DNA of 51,107 nt, taken from assembly GCA_003599855.1 (NCBI GenBank), contig QZKG01000024.1, positions 1 to 51,107 on the forward strand. Reading direction: 5' to 3'. Numbering within the stretch: the stretch's first letter is position 1; every line of letters begins with the position of its first letter. Source of the stretch: Gaiellales bacterium. Lineage in GTDB: Bacteria; Actinomycetota; Thermoleophilia; BMS3ABIN01. This document shows, piece by piece, positions 14,613-22,528 of the stretch. The notes beneath the pieces are model-generated. The model searched no databases and was not told the origin of the DNA. It saw only the letters and a list, made by a program, of their open reading frames with translations. A program made the translations under genes and the position numbers.

Positions 14613-15896
14613 TCAGTCCCTTCCTTCTGAAGTGCCGTTGAGCTTGAACAGGCGCCGCATGGACTCGATATACAGATACCCGCCCCGCTCGTTAGCCGCG
14701 TGCTTGAGCTCCACCGTAGGGCTGTGCAGCAGCTTGTTCACGATCCCCGCCGCCATCGCCTCGATGCGGTTGCGGTCACCCTCCGAGAGGGAGTCCAGCT
14801 TGCCCAGGACCCGCTGGAGCTCCGCGCGCTTGATCTCCTCACCCATCTCCCGGAGCGCCGTGATCGTCGGCACGACCTCCAGGGACGACATCCAGTGGAT
14901 GAAGTTGTCGACCTCCTGGGAGATGATGCTCTCAGCCTTGCGCGCTTCCTTCTCCCGGGCGCCGGCGTTGACGGCGGCCACCTCGTTGAGGTCGTCGATG
15001 TCGTAGATGAAGGCGTTGTTGACGTCGTTGACTCCGGGATCGATGTCCCTGGGCACGGCGATGTCGATGAAGAAGATGGGCCGGTTGCGGCGCATGCGCA
15101 TCGCCCGCTCCACCTGCCCCTTGCGCACCACGTAATGGGGCGCCCCGGTGGAGCTGATGAGGATGTCGGTAATCGGCAGGTAGTCGGCCAGCCCCTCGAA
15201 GGGCACGGCGCGCCCGTCGAACTTCTCTGCCATCTCCCGGGCGCGCTCGATGGTGCGGTTGGCCACGAAGATGTTCTCGATGCCCTCGTCGACGAGGTAG
15301 GTGGCGGTCAGCTCGGTCATCTCGCCGGCCCCGATGAGCAGCACCGTCCTGCCCCTGAGGTCCTCGAAGACTTTCTTGGCCAGCTCCACGGCGATGGAGG
15401 ATACCGAAACCGGGTTCTCGCCGATCTTGGTCTCCGTGCGGACGCGCTTGCCCACCTCCAGGGCGTGCCGGAAGAGGCGGTTTAGCAGGATGCTGGTGCT
15501 CTCACGCTCATGGGAGTCCTCGTACGCCTGCTTGATCTGGCCGAGGATCTGGGCTTCGCCCACCACCATCGAGTCGAGGCTGGCGGCCACGCGATAGAGA
15601 TGGCTCACCGCCTGCTCGCCCTCATGGAAATATGTACAACCCTCCAGCTCCCGCCGTTCGACGGCGGCGGTGCGCGCCAGCGCCTCCAGCAGCTCGCGCC
15701 GGCCGACCTCCGGCCGCGAGGAGACCACATACACCTCGGTGCGGTTGCAGGTGGAGAACGGCACGACCTCGGTGATGGACTCGTCGTCGAGGAGCGTCCC
15801 GGTGAGAGAGACGCAGCTGGCGTCGTTGAGCGAGACCTGCTCGCGCAGCTCCACCGGCGCAGTCTTGTGGTTTATCCCTAGAACCGCGAGATGCAC
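14613..15896 (-). CDS. hemA: Glutamyl-tRNA reductase
   Basis: HemA reduces Glu-tRNA to glutamate-1-semialdehyde, the first committed step of C5 tetrapyrrole synthesis. The 427-residue protein starts at GTG 15894-15896, eight bases after GGAG, overlapping the end of the met8-like gene by 19 bp. Catalytic Cys50 lies in FSTCNRTEVY. The domain order is the catalytic domain, an NADPH-binding domain (VLLIGAGEMTELTATYL), and a C-terminal dimerisation helix bundle. The stop is three bases from the hemC start, so translation is likely coupled. The partner aminotransferase HemL is not in the window. Confidence 0.95.
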   Translation of the reverse strand: MHLAVLGINHKTAPVELREQVSLNDASCVSLTGTLLDDESITEVVPFSTCNRTEVYVVSSRPEVGRRELLEALARTAAVERRELEGCTYFHEGEQAVSHLYRVAASLDSMVVGEAQILGQIKQAYEDSHERESTSILLNRLFRHALEVGKRVRTETKIGENPVSVSSIAVELAKKVFEDLRGRTVLLIGAGEMTELTATYLVDEGIENIFVANRTIERAREMAEKFDGRAVPFEGLADYLPITDILISSTGAPHYVVRKGQVERAMRMRRNRPIFFIDIAVPRDIDPGVNDVNNAFIYDIDDLNEVAAVNAGAREKEARKAESIISQEVDNFIHWMSSLEVVPTITALREMGEEIKRAELQRVLGKLDSLSEGDRNRIEAMAAGIVNKLLHSPTVELKHAANERGGYLYIESMRRLFKLNGTSEGRD

Positions 15897-16501
15897 TTGT
15901 CGATCTCCGACTTCACGGCGGCCTCGCCACCCCGGCGCATGGCCCCCACCAGGTCCAGCCCGGCCAGCCCGGCAAGGCACTGCCTCTTCTGTTCCTCGTC
16001 GCCCACCCGCGAGATCACCCCGGCGCGGGCGCTCTTGAGCATCTCCAGCACCGGCCCCCACTCGGCGGGGAACTCCTGTTCCAGCCTCTCCCGAATATGC
16101 CTGGACAAAGCCGGCAGCGCGCCCCCCGTGGAGACCGTGATGAGCAGGTCGCCGCGGCGGACCCTGGACGGGACCTGGAAGGCGCAGCGTTCCGGCTGGT
16201 CAACCACGTTGAGCAGCACCCCCAACTCGGCCGCCTCGCGGGTCACGGCGCTGTTCACCGTTTCGTCATCGGTGGCGGCGATGGCCAGGAACGCCCCCGC
16301 CAGGTCGCCGGCGCCGTATCCTCTGGCCTCGTGCTGGAAGCCCTCCAGTCCCCGGAAAGCTTCGTCAAGCCCGGGGGCGATGACCCGCACGCGGGCGCCG
16401 CACTCCAGCAGGTCTCCCACCTTGCGCGCGGCCACCTTGCCGCCGCCGATGACGACGCAATGCCTGCCCTGCAGGTTGAGGTTAGCTGGGTACAGGACCA
16501 C
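15878..16501 (-). CDS. Precorrin-2 dehydrogenase / sirohydrochlorin ferrochelatase (Met8-like)
   Basis: This 207-residue protein oxidises precorrin-2 to sirohydrochlorin with NAD and may insert iron to make siroheme. The GTG start at 16499-16501 sits six bases after AAGGAG. Motifs are the Rossmann signature VVIGGGKVAARKV, AIAATDDETVN, LNVVDQPERCAF, and TGGALPALSRHIRE, as in CysG-B/Met8/SirC. It begins 11 bp after the ccsA stop. In this operon it feeds siroheme to AhbA/B. Whether chelation is by this protein or a separate CbiX-type enzyme cannot be told. Confidence 0.92.
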   Translation of the reverse strand: MVLYPANLNLQGRHCVVIGGGKVAARKVGDLLECGARVRVIAPGLDEAFRGLEGFQHEARGYGAGDLAGAFLAIAATDDETVNSAVTREAAELGVLLNVVDQPERCAFQVPSRVRRGDLLITVSTGGALPALSRHIRERLEQEFPAEWGPVLEMLKSARAGVISRVGDEEQKRQCLAGLAGLDLVGAMRRGGEAAVKSEIDKCISRF

Positions 16502-16512
16502 GGACCGCTCCT

Positions 16513-17577
16513 TTAAGCGTATGCGTGCAGGCCCGAAAGCAGGAAGTTCACGCCAAAGTAAGTGAACAGGACCACCGCCATGCCGGTGACGGCGATGAGC
16601 GCCGAGTGCCGGCCGCGCCAGCCCAGGGTCAGGCGCGTGTGCAGGTAGGCCCCGTAGTAGAACCAGGTGATGGCCGACCAGGTCTCCTTGGGATCCCAGC
16701 CCCACCAGCGTCCCCAGGCGATGTCGGCCCAGATCGCCCCGGTGGCGATGCCGATGGTGAGCATGGGAAAGCCGATGGCGATGGCGCGGTAGCTGACTTC
16801 ATCGAGCACGTCGAGGGACGGCAGGCGGGTGGAGAAAGCCGGGCGTGCGGCGCCGCGGCCGGCCAGCGAGCCCAGTATGAGCCCCAACAGCAGACCCACC
16901 GCCAGGCTGCCGATGATCTTGATGATGTCGATGCCGGCGTAGATCTTGTCCGGGTTGCCCGCCGCGTCGATGACCATTTCCGGCTCGGACCACCAGGAGC
17001 CGAACCAGAGGCCCAGCACCGCCCCCAGCCCCGCCAACAGCAGCACGAAAGCCGTCTTGACGTTCTCGTACTGCTTCTTCAGCAGGTATTCCTGGACGAT
17101 GTAGAAGAACCCGGCGCCGAAAGCCAGGGCGAAGAGCCCGTAGGCGATCATGGCGATGCTGACATGGATCCAGAGCCAGTAGCTCTGCAGCGCCGGCACC
17201 AGGTCGGCCGGGTCCTCGTAGAATATCAGCGCCACCAGCGAGATGAGGAAGGCGCTGGGGACGACGATCGCCCCGGCCGACTTCACCGGGTAGAAACGCT
17301 CGGTGATGATGAAAGCCAGCACCACGCCCCAGGCGAAGAGCGACAGCGACTCATAAGTATCGGACATGGGCGCGTGGCCGGAAGTATACCAGCGCAACAG
17401 CAGCGACGCTGTCTGGGCGACCAGGCCCAGCGCCAGCAGGACGAACCCCATCACGACGGCGCGGCGGTTGCGGGTCACCAGGTGCCAGATGTACAGCACG
17501 CTGCTCACCAGGTAAGTGATGACGGTGGCGATGAAGAGTATCTCTTCCGCAATGACCAGATTGTCGGTGTTAAGCAT
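16513..17577 (-). CDS. ccsA: Cytochrome c maturation protein CcsA/ResC (System II heme handling)
   Basis: The 354-residue polytopic membrane protein carries the tryptophan-rich heme-binding WWD motif (WGRWWGWDPKETWSAITWF) and conserved histidines around HAPMSDTYESL and WIHVSIAMIAYG. With ResB it carries heme across the membrane and attaches it to CXXCH apocytochromes. The start ATG (17575-17577) overlaps the resB stop by eight bases. A soluble loop between helices (residues about 160-240) is somewhat long. Its presence inside a heme-synthesis operon suggests that new heme is directed to c-type cytochromes. Confidence 0.93.
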   Translation of the reverse strand: MLNTDNLVIAEEILFIATVITYLVSSVLYIWHLVTRNRRAVVMGFVLLALGLVAQTASLLLRWYTSGHAPMSDTYESLSLFAWGVVLAFIITERFYPVKSAGAIVVPSAFLISLVALIFYEDPADLVPALQSYWLWIHVSIAMIAYGLFALAFGAGFFYIVQEYLLKKQYENVKTAFVLLLAGLGAVLGLWFGSWWSEPEMVIDAAGNPDKIYAGIDIIKIIGSLAVGLLLGLILGSLAGRGAARPAFSTRLPSLDVLDEVSYRAIAIGFPMLTIGIATGAIWADIAWGRWWGWDPKETWSAITWFYYGAYLHTRLTLGWRGRHSALIAVTGMAVVLFTYFGVNFLLSGLHAYA

Positions 17578-19027
17578 CTGTGCCCGCCTCCTGTCGCGGT
17601 TCCTGTACCAGCCCGGCCTTGACCTCGTTGAAGTCCCGGGCAAAACTGACTTTCATCCGGTTGGAGCGTCCGCCCACCAGCAGCGCGCCCGACTCGTCGA
17701 CCCTGGCCCAGATCCGCCGGTGCGGGATATAGAGCGCGAGCGTGATGCCGCCCATCATCAATACGAAACCTGCGTAAACGAGCAGCTTGCCGGGCATGTA
17801 GTTGACTTCGAGGATGGTCGCGTACTGGCCTGTCTCCGTCGTGTCGTAAGCAGACTGGTGAAAGTTGATCGAAGTCGACCCCAAAAAGTTTAACACAGGA
17901 TTGGCCCCCGCCGGGTTCACCCGCATCGGCCCGTTGACCGTGATCGTCTGGCGGGCGAGGGTCTGGCCGTCCTGGGTCACCTCCAGGTCACTGGAATAGT
18001 CCACCGGCCGGTAGCCTTCCACCAGCCCGCGCTCGTCCAGCACCGGGATGAAGTCGACGCTGAACCTGTGGTTGGTGACCCGCATCATGGTATGGGGCAC
18101 GTCGACGGTGGAACCGTCGGGGATATAGAGCTGGTCGGTCCAGCCCATCATGCCGCCGATGATGCCGCCGACCCCGAGGAAGAGGAAGCTCAGGTGGAAG
18201 ACGATGGACGAGAGGGCGGCGAAACGCCCTTTCTCGGCCAGCACCGAGCCTGAGGGCGCCTGGTGGATGCGGTAGCGCCGTCCGGAGATAGCGCGCCTGA
18301 AGTCATCCAGGCTGCGCCCGGGGAAGCTGTCGGTGAACGGCTGGTTCGCGATGAAGGAAGACCGCACGTCCACCCTGGGGTGTATGGCGTTCTTGAGGGT
18401 GACGCGCAGCCGCTTGTAGATGCACCAGGTCAGGTTGGTGGCCAGCAGGAAGAGCAGGAAGAGGAACCAGCGTGAGTAGTACATGTCGAACAGACCGATG
18501 GCATTGTAGAAGTCGTAGAGGGGGTTGTTGACCCAGCCGCTGGTGGCCACCTGGTCCTTGTTGGGCAGGATCGTGCCGATGACCGAGATGATGAGGATGA
18601 CGAACAGCAGGGTCAGCGCCAGCTTCATCGATACCAGCATGCGCGAGACCCGCTTGCCGGTGAGCCCCAGCACAGACAGCGTCAGGCCGATATCCAGGAG
18701 CGCCAGCAGCCAGCGCAGGTCATCGCCGCTGGTATGGCGGTAATAGTAGATGGAGAGGACGACGTCGGCGAAAAGGAAGATGAGCGCCAGCGTCCCCGTC
18801 ACGAGGAAGGCTGCCGCGCCCTGGGGGGCCCCCTGCCCTGCGTCTTTTGTTTTACCCTCAGCTCTTTCGATTCCGCTCAATCTTGCTCCGTGGCCCTGAG
18901 AGCCCGTCTCGCCGGGTGGACGTCGGACCTGCATGCCATCACGCCCGGCATCCCTTTTTTCACACATGCGGGACGGGTACATCGTTTGCCAGCTACAGGA
19001 ACAGCCTGCTCCACGCCAAAAAGGCAC
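17570..19027 (-). CDS. resB: Cytochrome c biogenesis protein ResB
   Basis: ResB partners CcsA in System II cytochrome c assembly. The listed GTG start follows AAGGGG by seven bases; ATGs at 18967 and 18932-18934 are alternatives with weaker ribosome sites, so the first 20-30 residues are doubtful. Three N-terminal helices (FLVTGTLALIFLFADVVL onward), SMKLALTLLFVILIISVIGTILPN, and a large extracytoplasmic domain follow. The C-terminal helix is KLLVYAGFVLMMGGITLALYIPH. The IGTILPN region is typical of the family. About 180 bp separates it from ahbB, and a promoter-like element lies there, so this half of the operon may also be transcribed separately. Confidence 0.9.
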   Translation of the reverse strand: MPFWRGAGCSCSWQTMYPSRMCEKRDAGRDGMQVRRPPGETGSQGHGARLSGIERAEGKTKDAGQGAPQGAAAFLVTGTLALIFLFADVVLSIYYYRHTSGDDLRWLLALLDIGLTLSVLGLTGKRVSRMLVSMKLALTLLFVILIISVIGTILPNKDQVATSGWVNNPLYDFYNAIGLFDMYYSRWFLFLLFLLATNLTWCIYKRLRVTLKNAIHPRVDVRSSFIANQPFTDSFPGRSLDDFRRAISGRRYRIHQAPSGSVLAEKGRFAALSSIVFHLSFLFLGVGGIIGGMMGWTDQLYIPDGSTVDVPHTMMRVTNHRFSVDFIPVLDERGLVEGYRPVDYSSDLEVTQDGQTLARQTITVNGPMRVNPAGANPVLNFLGSTSINFHQSAYDTTETGQYATILEVNYMPGKLLVYAGFVLMMGGITLALYIPHRRIWARVDESGALLVGGRSNRMKVSFARDFNEVKAGLVQEPRQEAGTDA

Positions 19028-19107
19028 GGCTATACCCCTTGGCTGTCGACCTCGGAAGAGCTTCGTCTCGTGTTGCCCGCGTGGGGACGATCATGCCCCA
19101 CCGCTTC

Positions 19108-19136
19108 ATTGTACTGGTTTTCCGGCTGATTTATAA
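19108..19136 (-). promoter_or_regulatory. Possible internal promoter ahead of resB
   Basis: TTATAA and TACAAT are separated by 17 bp on the minus strand (four and five of six consensus bases). This would let resB-ccsA-met8-hemA-hemC be expressed without the ahb genes. Confidence 0.35.
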
Positions 19137-19162
19137 CCCGCGACACAATATTTTGACGGTTT

Positions 19163-19180
19163 CCGGGCATAAACGCCCGG
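19163..19180 (-). other. Six-bp GC stem-loop after ahbB
   Basis: CCGGGC, a six-base loop, and GCCCGG. It lies 24 bp past the ahbB stop with no U-tract, so it may be a weak attenuator or an mRNA-stability hairpin rather than a full terminator. Confidence 0.3.
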
Positions 19181-19203
19181 GCCTGCCTGTCCGCCGGCAG
19201 CCG

Positions 19204-19683
19204 CTATTCGACAAAATATCGCATGCTGACCTTCTTGAACTCGCGGCTGCTGAACAGCAGCGAGTAGGAGTCGATGCCGACCTGTCTCGCGAGGGCAGCG
19301 GCTATCCGCTCGCACTCCCCCTCGGTGGCGGCATGGATCATGGCGAAGACGTTGTACTGCCAGCCGCCGGCACGGGGGCGCTGGTAGCAATGGCTGACCT
19401 CGCCCGCGTCCGCCAGCGCCCTGCCCACCTCGTCCACCCGCTCCTCGGGGACATCCCAGGCGCTCATGGCGTTTGCCTTGTAACCCAGGCGCTGGTGTCT
19501 CACCATGGCGCCGAAGCGACGGATGGTCCCGTCCTCCACCCACCGCCGCACCGTTTCCACTACCTCTTCCTCCGTCATCCCCACCCTGGCGGCGATGTCG
19601 GCGAACGGCTGCGGCGTCAGGGGGATGTCCTCCTGCAGCTGCCGCACCAGCTCCTGCTCCCTGTCGTCCAGGCGGCTAGTCAT
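19204..19683 (-). CDS. ahbB: Siroheme decarboxylase subunit AhbB
   Basis: AhbA and AhbB together remove two acetate carboxyls from siroheme to give 12,18-didecarboxysiroheme. The 159-residue Lrp/AsnC-like protein has an N-terminal winged helix (IAARVGMTEEEVVETVRRWVEDGTIRRFGAMV) and a RAM-like domain. The C-terminal SREFKKVSMRYF, seen in AhbB, separates it from AhbA. MVRHQRLGYKANAMSAWDV is also typical of the family. Its ATG overlaps the ahbA stop by eight bases. A plain transcription regulator is an alternative reading, but the tandem with AhbA and two radical-SAM genes makes the enzyme role far more likely. Confidence 0.88.
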   Translation of the reverse strand: MTSRLDDREQELVRQLQEDIPLTPQPFADIAARVGMTEEEVVETVRRWVEDGTIRRFGAMVRHQRLGYKANAMSAWDVPEERVDEVGRALADAGEVSHCYQRPRAGGWQYNVFAMIHAATEGECERIAAALARQVGIDSYSLLFSSREFKKVSMRYFVE

Positions 19684-20131
19684 CGATCACCGGCAGGTCC
19701 ACCTGGATCTTGAACAGGCGCTTGGCGGGCAGGTCCAGGATCGGCCCGATGCCGGCGCGCGACTCGATCTCATCGAGGATCTCGCGGATGCGCTCCCGGC
19801 TGGGGGCGATCAGGGTGAACCAGACGTTGTAGTGGTGGTTGCGTTCGTAGTTATGGGTCACGTTATGGTAAGCGTTGATGGCAGCGACGGCATCCTCCAG
19901 TTTTTCCTGCGGGATGTGGACGGCGCAGAGGGTGCTGGCGTATCCCAGGCGGCGGGAGTCGAAAGAGGCCCCGATGCGGCGGATCTCACCTGAATCGTGG
20001 ATGGCGCTGACCCGGCCGATGACCTCCTCCTCACTGATGCCGAGCTCCTCGCCGATGGCGGCCCAGGGGCGCTCCGTGACCGGGAAACCGGCCTGGATGA
20101 GTGTGATCAGTTGTTTGTCTATGATATCCAA
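19676..20131 (-). CDS. ahbA: Siroheme decarboxylase subunit AhbA
   Basis: This is the partner of AhbB in siroheme decarboxylation. The 151-residue Lrp/AsnC-like protein starts at TTG 20129-20131 after GGCAGGA; longer readings have no good start. It has a winged helix (IGEELGISEEEVIGRVSAIHDSGEIRRIGASF), then GYASTLCAVHIPQEK, and a histidine/tyrosine-rich patch (AYHNVTHNYERNHHYNVWF) that in this family lines the porphyrin site. The order ahbD-ahbA-ahbB with short spacing supports one heterodimer made from one message. It begins 23 bp after the ahbD stop. Confidence 0.88.
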   Translation of the reverse strand: MDIIDKQLITLIQAGFPVTERPWAAIGEELGISEEEVIGRVSAIHDSGEIRRIGASFDSRRLGYASTLCAVHIPQEKLEDAVAAINAYHNVTHNYERNHHYNVWFTLIAPSRERIREILDEIESRAGIGPILDLPAKRLFKIQVDLPVIDD

Positions 20132-20154
20132 TGATCCTGCCTGCGCACCGTTCG

Positions 20155-21303
20155 CTAACCCCGCTCTCCTTTTCTCGCCTTCGGCTGGTAGACGCAGAAC
20201 GGCTCCTCGTCCAGGTAGTCGCCCGTCAGCTCGTAGGCCCGGGCGCGGCAGCCGCCGCAATAACGGCGGTACTCGCAGTAACCGCAGCGCCCGTGGTAAC
20301 CGTCGAGGTCACGCATCTGGTTGAACACGGGAGAATTATGCCACACTTCACCGAAGCTCGCCTCACTGAGGTCGCCGCACTTCACGTCCAGGAAGCCGCA
20401 GATCTGCAGCTCGCCCTTGTAGGAGATGAAACAGAAGCCCTGGCCACCGAGGCAGCCCTTGGCCCGCGCGTCCATGCCGAAAGTCTCCGGGTTCACCTTC
20501 CTGCCCTCGGCGTGGGCGCGCTGCCGGAGGATGCGGTAGTAATGCGGCGCGCAGGTGGGCTTGAAATGGAGCGGCACCTGGTCACGCTGGTCATAGACCC
20601 AGTTGAGCGTCTCCTCGTACTCCTCTGGGGTCAGTTCCTGGTCGGCCAGCTCCTTCCCCCGGCCGGTGGGAACCAGCAGGAAGGGGTGGAAAGCCACCGC
20701 CCCCTTGTCGATGGCCAGCTTGAGGATGTCGGGGAGCTCCTTCAGGTTCACCTGGGTGACGGTGGTGTTCACCTGGATCTCGATGCCAGCCCGTTTCGCC
20801 GCCTCGATGCCCTTCATCACGTCGTCGAAAGCGCCCGGTACGCGGCGGAAGTCGTCGTGGGTCTCAGCCGTCGCCCCGTCGATGCTGAGGCTGATGCGGT
20901 CGATGCCCGCCTCCTTGAGGCGCCGGGCGTTCCCGTCGTCCAGCAGGGTGCCGCAGGGGGACATCACCATCTTCAGTCCCTTGTCGGTGCCGTAGCGGGC
21001 GATTTCATACACGTTCTCCCGGAGCATCGGGTCGCCGCCGGTGAGGATGACGATGGGCTTGCCCACGGCGGCGATCTCGTCGAGGACCTGGAAGCACCGC
21101 TCAGTGCTGAGCTCGCCGGGGTACGGTCCCTTGTCGGCCGCCGCCCGGCAGTGGCGGCAGGAAAGGTTGCAGCTGCGGGTTATCTCCCAGGCCACCAGGC
21201 GCGGCGGCGGGATGGCGCCGGCCCCGCTCCCGCGGGAAGCCCCGTGAGGATGGCCGGCAGGGCCGCCCTGGCTGTGGGGGTGGCCCGCCCGATGGCCGCC
21301 CAT
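20155..21303 (-). CDS. ahbD: Radical-SAM heme synthase AhbD
   Basis: AhbD converts the two propionates of iron-coproporphyrin III to vinyl groups, giving protoheme. The 382-residue protein has the radical-SAM cluster CNLSCRHC (Cys45, Cys49, Cys52) in RLVAWEITRSCNLSC, TGGDPML, and a SPASM-type C-terminus with an auxiliary iron-sulphur cluster (CLGGQGFC, CGFLDVKCGD, CGYCEYRRYCGGC). I chose the ATG at 21301-21303 after GAGGAG. The first 30 residues are an unusual His/Gly-rich extension with five histidines (GGHRAGHPHSQ and GHPHG). AhbC and AhbD are close relatives; the assignment rests on WEITRSCNL and gene order. Confidence 0.86.
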   Translation of the reverse strand: MGGHRAGHPHSQGGPAGHPHGASRGSGAGAIPPPRLVAWEITRSCNLSCRHCRAAADKGPYPGELSTERCFQVLDEIAAVGKPIVILTGGDPMLRENVYEIARYGTDKGLKMVMSPCGTLLDDGNARRLKEAGIDRISLSIDGATAETHDDFRRVPGAFDDVMKGIEAAKRAGIEIQVNTTVTQVNLKELPDILKLAIDKGAVAFHPFLLVPTGRGKELADQELTPEEYEETLNWVYDQRDQVPLHFKPTCAPHYYRILRQRAHAEGRKVNPETFGMDARAKGCLGGQGFCFISYKGELQICGFLDVKCGDLSEASFGEVWHNSPVFNQMRDLDGYHGRCGYCEYRRYCGGCRARAYELTGDYLDEEPFCVYQPKARKGERG

Positions 21304-21304
21304 G

Positions 21305-22507
21305 TCAGCTGATCTCCTCATCGGTCAGATAGCAGGCCGGGTCCGGCGCCCAGGGGTCGCCGGTGACCAGGTCGGCCCGCACCCTCAGCGCCCCGCCGCA
21401 GGCATCGAAATACCTGCAGGTGGCGCAGCGGCCGTGGATGTGGCTCCGGCGGTCCTTCAGGCCCGCCATCAGGAGGTCGGAGGTATCCATCCAGATCTCG
21501 CTGAAAGGGCGCTCGCGCACATTGCCGAAGCTGTGATGCATCCAGAACTGGTCCGCGTGGACGTTGCCCTGGAAATCGATGTCGCCGAAGCCCACCCCCG
21601 AGCTGTACATGCCGCCGCCGTTCCACTTGAGCAGCTTCATCACGGCCTCGGCCCGCTCGGGGTCCTCCTCCCTGAGTTTCATATAGAGGTAAACTCCGTC
21701 CACGTGGTTGTCGACGGTGAGGATGTCCTTGTCGAGCCCGCGCTCGTGCATGTCGCGGGTGCGCTCGAGGATGATGTCCAGGGCGTCGCGGCTCTCGGTG
21801 TGGGTGAGGTCGTCGCTCTCCTTGCCCCGGCCGGAATAGACCAGGTGATAGAAGCAGGCCCGGTCGATGCCCTCGGCCTCGATGAAATCGAAGATGTTGT
21901 GCAGGTCCTGGTAGTTATGGCGCGTGAGCGTGAGCCTCAGGCCCACCCGCTGATCCACCGCCTTGCAGTTGCGGAAGCCCGCCATCGCCTTCTCGAACGC
22001 CCCCTGCTTGCCGCGGAACTCGTCGTTGACGGCGCCGATGCCGTCGAGGCTGATGCCCACGTAGGTGAAGCCGATGTCCTTGATCCGCTGCGCCACCTCG
22101 GCGGTGATAAGGGTGCCGTTGGTGGAGAGGGTCGGGCGGATGCCCTTCGACACAGCGTAGCCTGCCAGGTCGAAAACATCCTTGCGCATCAGCGGCTCGC
22201 CGCCGGAGAACAGGAGGGCGGGTATCTGGAACGCCGCCAGGTCGTCGATGAGCGCCTTGCCCTCATCGGTGGTGAGCTCGCCCGCGTACTTCTTCGCCTC
22301 GGAATCGGTGTAGCAGTGCACGCACCTCAGGTTGCAGGTGCGGCTGATGTTCCAGGCGACTACCGGGCGCCGCTCGGCGGCGGACTTCGGCTGGCGCGGG
22401 ATGTAGGGGGCGCCCTTCATCTCCCCCTTCCCCCGGTGGCCGTGGCCGTAGCGCAGGGAGTCGGCGGGCGTGTCGCGGTCGCAGTAAAGTCTGGTGATGT
22501 CGATCAT
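21305..22507 (-). CDS. ahbC: Radical-SAM 12,18-didecarboxysiroheme deacetylase AhbC
   Basis: AhbC removes the two remaining acetate side chains of didecarboxysiroheme to give iron-coproporphyrin III. The 400-residue protein has the typical start MIDITRLYCDRDTPADSLRYG, the radical-SAM cluster CNLRCVHC (Cys58, Cys62, Cys65), FSGGEPLMRKDVF, and a C-terminal CATCRYFDACGGALRVRA segment. The ATG follows AGGAG by five bases. A short GHGHRGKG stretch near residue 21 echoes the His/Gly-rich start of AhbD. The two radical-SAM genes are adjacent; the ahbC stop lies one base before the ahbD ATG. Confidence 0.87.
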   Translation of the reverse strand: MIDITRLYCDRDTPADSLRYGHGHRGKGEMKGAPYIPRQPKSAAERRPVVAWNISRTCNLRCVHCYTDSEAKKYAGELTTDEGKALIDDLAAFQIPALLFSGGEPLMRKDVFDLAGYAVSKGIRPTLSTNGTLITAEVAQRIKDIGFTYVGISLDGIGAVNDEFRGKQGAFEKAMAGFRNCKAVDQRVGLRLTLTRHNYQDLHNIFDFIEAEGIDRACFYHLVYSGRGKESDDLTHTESRDALDIILERTRDMHERGLDKDILTVDNHVDGVYLYMKLREEDPERAEAVMKLLKWNGGGMYSSGVGFGDIDFQGNVHADQFWMHHSFGNVRERPFSEIWMDTSDLLMAGLKDRRSHIHGRCATCRYFDACGGALRVRADLVTGDPWAPDPACYLTDEEIS

Positions 22508-22528
22508 GGTTACTCCTGTCTGTCCCGG

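Noticed and set aside
19204..20131. Two Lrp/AsnC-like genes as ordinary amino-acid regulators
   Set aside because: Tandem arrangement inside a heme operon with two Ahb-type radical-SAM genes, plus AhbB-type C-terminal residues, fits siroheme decarboxylase better.
20155..22507. The two radical-SAM/SPASM genes as maturases of the nearby RiPP-like peptide
   Set aside because: Their N-termini, order and operon match AhbC and AhbD, and they are transcribed away from and separately from the peptide gene.
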